In this document: piece by piece, positions 6,064 to 9,745 of the stretch | Layout: every line of letters starts with the position of its first letter | Position numbering within the stretch: position 1 is the stretch's first letter | Translations under genes and position numbers: made by a program | Source: UBA1146 sp050256555 | Lineage (GTDB): Bacteria > Planctomycetota > UBA8108 > UBA1146 | DNA: 9,745 nucleotides | Reading direction: 5' to 3' | Assembly: GCA_050256555.1 (NCBI GenBank) | Contig: JBBWWC010000039.1 | Location: forward strand, 1-9,745 | Notes under the pieces: model-generated | Databases searched by the model: none | What the model saw: only the letters and a program-made list of their open reading frames with translations | What the model was told of the DNA's origin: nothing

Positions 6064-8823
6064 GTGACACACCAGCGGCCAGTTTCGCCTTTCCAGCATT
6101 GTCGGTTGTTACTACTGCTTTGTTGGCTCTGTTTTCCTTCGATGGTTACGGGGCAAGTACCGCTACAAGTACCGATGCAGATACCGATGCAATTGTCGGA
6201 TGAGTTGCTTGTGATCCGGTCAGGGCCTTCCTTTGCAAATATGAATGCTGAAGGCGACATAGATCTCGACGCAACACCAGCGCCAGAGATTGCTGGCGAT
6301 GGAACCGAGCATTTTCGTGGCTGGTATCCGTATTCGACTCTTCCGCCTTTTTACGGTCCGACTTATCAGAACCAAGATGCATCCGATGTGATCTATCCCG
6401 GTAACGCTCGTTTTCACATCGATGCCGAACCGAAAATTCCTGGCGAGCTACGCCGACCTTTTGAAATTGCCGGACAGTTTGTTGCCGGTTACTGGATGGT
6501 TCACTTTGATCAAGGGGTCACACCGGAGTTGCAACGACGCCTCGATGAGCTGACCGGAGCGGTGCGTGGGCCCGATGGCCGCTCGCTGGCTCGCTGGTAC
6601 ATTCCGAATCGAACTCACATCGCCTGGGTCGAGAGCGCCAAGGTACTCGAAACCTTGGAGGGTTGGCCCGAGGTCGCTACCGTGTTGCCGTATCATCCGG
6701 CGTACAAGATCTCGCAATGGATCGGTAGCTTTGAACTGACCACTCCCGAACGCGTTGGAAGAAGTAGTTACCTGCTGAATGTCGATCTGATTCCGGGTCA
6801 TTCTGCAGCAGCCGTTAAAGATGCCCTGACTGAACAAGGCATCCGTGTCGTCGATGAGATCTATCTGCCCGGATTGAAGACCTACGATGTTCATTACCTG
6901 ATCGTCCAGGTGCGTCCGCAGCAGTTGCTCGATGTTGTTTTCATCGAGGGGGTGAGGATGATCCAGGAGACCGGTGATGGTCTACGCAAGTACGACATCT
7001 CCGGTGGTGGTAAGCTGCAGAACCGCACTCTGGCGGTCGATAATGGATCCGATTCACCGATCGTCACCACTTCGGCATTTCCACTGTGGTTGACGCAAAA
7101 CCTTCAGGGCCAGGGGCAGATGATCGGCATTATCGACACTGCTTACGATGTCAATAATGTCGGAACCGTGGGTTGTGCCAACGGTTTCCCCGATCTCCTG
7201 ATCGATAACTTTGGTTACGCCGATCCGGTCAATGCGAGCTTGTTGCTTCCGACGATCGGTGCTGGAGGCGTCAGTTTAAAAGTTCCACGTGTCGATGAGC
7301 TTGGCGGTGCGACTCTCCTCGGAAATGCCGCTACCGAGCACGGAGCATCTGTTGCTGGAGCAGCAGCCGCTGATTTTTATGGCAATGATGCGAGCAAGTT
7401 CTGGGAACACGATGTCGATGTCTGGGAAACCTGGGCTCCATCTAATTTCTCTGGATTGCTTGGCCCGGGTATTGCCCATGAGGCGCAGCTTTATCTGACG
7501 CCGATGATGGATGATGCCGATGGCTTCCGCTGGGAGTTGCCCGGTGAGTTTCCTTCGAATATGGATACGACTCTTACCAACATGGCGAATGCCGGAGTCT
7601 GCACGACCAATCACTCGGTCGGTTTGGCCGAGGCAAACAATAGTTACTCCCAGACCACGGTGGTCCACGATACCGATGCGTTCAACCATCTCGATATGCT
7701 GCAGTGCATGGCTGCAGGTAACGATGGGGCCGTCGCCAATGCCATGACTTCGCAAGCGGTCGCCAAAAATGTGCTGGCTGTAGGTGCCAGTGATGACGTA
7801 TTACGACCCGAAGATCGGATCACATTTTCCAGTATCGGGCCTCGTTTTGATGGAGCCCTCAAGCCGGAGATCATGGCCCCCGGTGGGGATACTTTCCCGC
7901 GCGATGGGGGAGTCTCTTCATCGCTGATTCTGCCCAATACCAATGGAACGGGATCGGATTCCTGCGCTTACTCCTTCATCCAGGGAACCAGCTTTTCATC
8001 GCCGATCATGGCTGGTGCCGGTGCCCTGGTGCATCAGTACTTTGAAGAGGGTCGATACGGAGGTGCGACACCTGTCACCGACCCGACCGCAGCTTTGATG
8101 CGGGCGATGTTGATCAACGCCGGGCACCGTTTGACTGGTGCCAACCTGGGAGATAATACTTACCCGAACATCCACCAGGGATGGGGTGAGCCGAACCTCA
8201 GCGCTGTTCTCGATTTCAACAGCGGTCCTCGTGCCTTGTATGTCGAAGATATTGCGCCAGCGGCTGGTTTTTCCAGTGCTGCGAGTGCCGCTCAGAACTA
8301 CGCCGTCAACGTGACCTCTGCCAGCGAAGAGTTGAAGGTCACCCTGTCCTGGACCGACGAGCCGGGCACCGTGGGGACCGGAAAGAAACTGATCAATGAT
8401 CTTCATCTGACGGTCACCTCACCGACCGGTGCGGTGTTCCGTGGTAATGACTTCAATGGAGTTCAGGGACAGAGTCAGACTGGTGGAGTCGCCGATACTC
8501 TCAACACCACCGAAAGTGTCATTCGCCTCGCTCCTGAACTGGGAGCGTGGCAGATCAATATCGACCCGTTTGAAGGAAACTTCTCGGTCAATCAGGGTTA
8601 TGCGTTGGTGGTCACCGGTGGTATCAGCGTCGATGCTCCCGATTGCAACGGCAATGGAACTCCCGACGATGATGATATCGCCAACGGAGCGACCGATTGC
8701 AATGGCAACGGAGTACCCGATAGCTGCGAACCCGACTGCAACGCCAATAACATTGCCGATAGTTGTGATATCTCCGCCGGGACCAGTCTCGACTGTAACG
8801 GTAATGGAGTTCCCGATAGTTGA
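6064..8823 (+). CDS. Secreted S8 (subtilisin, KP-43-like) serine protease, ended by an in-frame UGA
   Basis: A GTG-started protein of 919 residues up to the UGA. The signal peptide (1 to about 30) has the hydrophobic core LLLLLCWLCF. Two propeptide-like modules follow at about 142-217 and 234-305. The S8 domain has Asp in GIIDTAYD (D358), His in EHGASVAG (H426), oxyanion Asn in AAGNDGA (N553) and Ser in QGTSFSSP (S643), a complete catalytic set. A C-terminal jelly-roll (about 724-853) has LSWTDEPG, LINDLHLTV and FRGNDF, as in KP-43-type proteases. From residue 860 a Cys-rich repeat array begins (DCNGNGxPDxC). UGA at codon 920 stands exactly where a repeat cysteine belongs, and the frame stays open beyond it to the window edge. 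The protein likely acts outside the cytoplasm on proteins; its substrate is unknown. The catalytic part is intact even if translation stops here, with loss of the downstream repeats and PPC domain. Confidence 0.92.
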   Translation: MTHQRPVSPFQHCRLLLLLCWLCFPSMVTGQVPLQVPMQIPMQLSDELLVIRSGPSFANMNAEGDIDLDATPAPEIAGDGTEHFRGWYPYSTLPPFYGPTYQNQDASDVIYPGNARFHIDAEPKIPGELRRPFEIAGQFVAGYWMVHFDQGVTPELQRRLDELTGAVRGPDGRSLARWYIPNRTHIAWVESAKVLETLEGWPEVATVLPYHPAYKISQWIGSFELTTPERVGRSSYLLNVDLIPGHSAAAVKDALTEQGIRVVDEIYLPGLKTYDVHYLIVQVRPQQLLDVVFIEGVRMIQETGDGLRKYDISGGGKLQNRTLAVDNGSDSPIVTTSAFPLWLTQNLQGQGQMIGIIDTAYDVNNVGTVGCANGFPDLLIDNFGYADPVNASLLLPTIGAGGVSLKVPRVDELGGATLLGNAATEHGASVAGAAAADFYGNDASKFWEHDVDVWETWAPSNFSGLLGPGIAHEAQLYLTPMMDDADGFRWELPGEFPSNMDTTLTNMANAGVCTTNHSVGLAEANNSYSQTTVVHDTDAFNHLDMLQCMAAGNDGAVANAMTSQAVAKNVLAVGASDDVLRPEDRITFSSIGPRFDGALKPEIMAPGGDTFPRDGGVSSSLILPNTNGTGSDSCAYSFIQGTSFSSPIMAGAGALVHQYFEEGRYGGATPVTDPTAALMRAMLINAGHRLTGANLGDNTYPNIHQGWGEPNLSAVLDFNSGPRALYVEDIAPAAGFSSAASAAQNYAVNVTSASEELKVTLSWTDEPGTVGTGKKLINDLHLTVTSPTGAVFRGNDFNGVQGQSQTGGVADTLNTTESVIRLAPELGAWQINIDPFEGNFSVNQGYALVVTGGISVDAPDCNGNGTPDDDDIANGATDCNGNGVPDSCEPDCNANNIADSCDISAGTSLDCNGNGVPDS

Positions 8824-9123
8824 GATGTCGGCGCCGGTGGTTCGAGCGCGGATTGCGACGGCAATGGTACCCCGGATGAGTGCCAGCTAGCTGCCGGTGC
8901 TACAGACTGCAATGGCAATGGCCAGCTCGACAGCTGTGACATCGATCTGGCAGTTTCTTCCGATTGTGATTTCAATGGAGTTCCCGACGAATGTGATCTG
9001 GCCAACGGAGCGACCGATTGTAATGCGAACGGAGTTCCCGATAGTTGTGATCTCGTGGCGGGAATTCCAGATTGTAACACCAACGGAATTCCTGATTCCT
9101 GCGATCTGGTCGGCTCCATTTCG
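8641..9123 (+). repeat. Array of nine Cys/Asn/Asp-rich repeats (DCNGNGxPDxCD type)
   Basis: Nine units start at 8641, 8695, 8734, 8791, 8851, 8905, 8962, 9016 and 9070; most are 54-60 bases (18-20 residues) and one is 39. The consensus is D-C-N-x-N-G-x-P-D-[SE]-C-[DE], then a variable hydrophobic/Ala/Gly linker. The D-x-N-x-N-G-x-x-D spacing resembles calcium-binding loops of dockerin and thrombospondin type 3 repeats, and the two cysteines nine residues apart suggest disulfides. The first unit has Asp instead of the second Cys; the fourth has UGA at that codon. Some units are near-identical in DNA: 20 bases at 8680-8699 recur at 9001-9020, and 17 bases at 8806-8822 recur at 9031-9047, so recent duplication or conversion is likely. 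Confidence 0.85.
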
Positions 9124-9745
9124 GATGGTCCGATTGCGGCCAATGGTGCCGAGACCCTTGCTGGTGCGGTGACGATGGGGCCTGGAACTCATGGCGTTAA
9201 CACGATCGGATCGACCACCGATGGCGTGACCCTTGATCCTCTGGTCTGTGACCCCGGCACCTTTGGTGACGATCAGATCTTCAACGATATCTGGTACCGC
9301 TTTAGCGCTCCGGCGAACGGTCAGGTCGAAATTTCGACCTGTAATACGGTCGATTACGATTCACGGATTGCGGTCTACCTGGGAACCAATGGAGATGCTG
9401 CCAATGCAGTGGCGTGCAATGATGACGGTATTGGTTGTGCCAACTTCAGCTCCTTGGTGACCTTCCAGGCCACTGCGGGTTCGACCTACACCGTTCGTGT
9501 CGGTGGATTCAATGCTGGAAATGTCGGGACCGGGACGATGTCGGTGACCTGGTTATCGAGCGATGCGACCGGGGTCAGTACTGATACCAATGGCAATGGA
9601 ATCCCCGATGAGTGTGAAGGGGCCGACTGCAACAACAACGGTATTCCTGACAACCAGGATATCGCCAACGGAACTGCAACGGACTGTGATCTCAATTCCG
9701 TACCCGATTCCTGTCAGACCGATACTGATACCGATGGAACCATCG
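8824..9745 (+). CDS. Continuation of the secreted protease frame after the UGA: repeats, PPC-like domain, repeats (runs off window)
   Basis: From the codon after the UGA the same frame is open for 307 codons to the window end and continues the same protein design. It holds the rest of the first repeat array (to about 9123), then a beta domain at about 9190-9560. There, FNDIWYRFSAP, VEISTCN, DSRIAVYLG, VACNDDG, TYTVRVGGF and GTMSVTW match bacterial pre-peptidase C-terminal (PPC) style domains. A second repeat array follows. There is no credible new start: the first in-frame ATG (9175) lies at the edge of the PPC domain and has no clear ribosome binding site. So this was built as the C-terminal part of the upstream protease. 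Either it is translated by reading through or recoding the UGA, or it is a lost tail of a nonsense-mutated gene, or the UGA is a sequence error. The C-terminus lies outside the window. Confidence 0.65.
9583..9745 (+). repeat. Second array of the same Cys/Asn/Asp-rich repeats after the PPC domain
   Basis: Units start at 9583 (DTNGNGIPDECE), 9625 (DCNNNGIPDNQD) and 9682 (DCDLNSVPDSCQ). Another Asp-rich stretch (DTDTDGT) begins at 9721 and is cut by the window edge. The same D-x-N-x-N-G-x-P-D frame is kept, but the first unit lacks the first Cys and the second lacks the second Cys, so this array is more diverged than the one before the PPC domain. Confidence 0.75.

Noticed and set aside
8821..8823. 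UGA read as an amino acid genome-wide (altered genetic code)
   Set aside because: TGA ends the rhomboid gene (2530) and the glycosyltransferase (3291) at sensible protein ends, so UGA functions as a stop here.
8821..8850. Selenocysteine insertion at the UGA, with a GCGC/GCGC hairpin downstream (8831-8834 with 8846-8849)
   Set aside because: The stem is only 4 bp, and the site is a disulfide-type repeat cysteine rather than a redox active site. Sister units use TGT/TGC. Kept only as an alternative explanation of the UGA.
8598..9143. Antisense 181-codon frame with a striking repetitive sequence (SGTPLxLQS-like units)
   Set aside because: Its periodicity is the mirror image of the DCNGNGxPDxCD repeats on the plus strand; it has no independent support.

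Overview
The window looks like part of a bacterial chromosome, most plausibly from a Planctomycetota-like organism. The basis is a Hanks-type Ser/Thr kinase with a DLG motif, a large secreted subtilase carrying Cys/Asn/Asp-rich 'DCNGNGxPDxCD' repeats, and a PPC-type beta domain. This mix is common in planctomycete surface proteins but not exclusive to them, so the assignment is an inference from protein style only.

Layout. Positions 1-897 (minus strand) hold a 3'-truncated Ser/Thr protein kinase. Diverging from it at 971-1384 (plus) is a free-standing archaeal-type threonyl-tRNA synthetase editing domain. A minus-strand run follows, listed in transcription order: a GT4 glycosyltransferase (4460-3291), a rhomboid protease (3294-2530) overlapping it by ATGA, a DUF445 membrane protein (2453-1845) and a small unrecognised membrane protein (1727-1428). 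Diverging from the glycosyltransferase, across a 131-base spacer with a strong inverted repeat, is an archaeal-type cofactor-independent phosphoglycerate mutase (4592-5794, plus). From 6064 (plus) a large secreted S8 (KP-43-like) protease runs past the right edge, but an in-frame UGA interrupts it at 8821-8823.

How the genes relate. The glycosyltransferase, rhomboid and DUF445 genes look like one envelope-oriented transcription unit; the small membrane protein has its own strong ribosome binding site. The phosphoglycerate mutase is a glycolytic housekeeping enzyme with no evident link to its neighbours. The protease is a self-contained multidomain export product: signal peptide, two propeptide-like modules, catalytic domain, jelly-roll, repeat array, PPC domain, second repeat array.

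The points most worth a second look are the UGA that replaces a repeat cysteine in the protease, the stand-alone editing domain lacking the lysine expected in archaeal relatives, and the three-copy complementary octamer that could put the mutase ribosome binding site under alternative RNA folding. No CRISPR array, tRNA, rRNA or insertion sequence was seen. No gene-free stretch exceeds 300 bases; the longest is 5795-6063.
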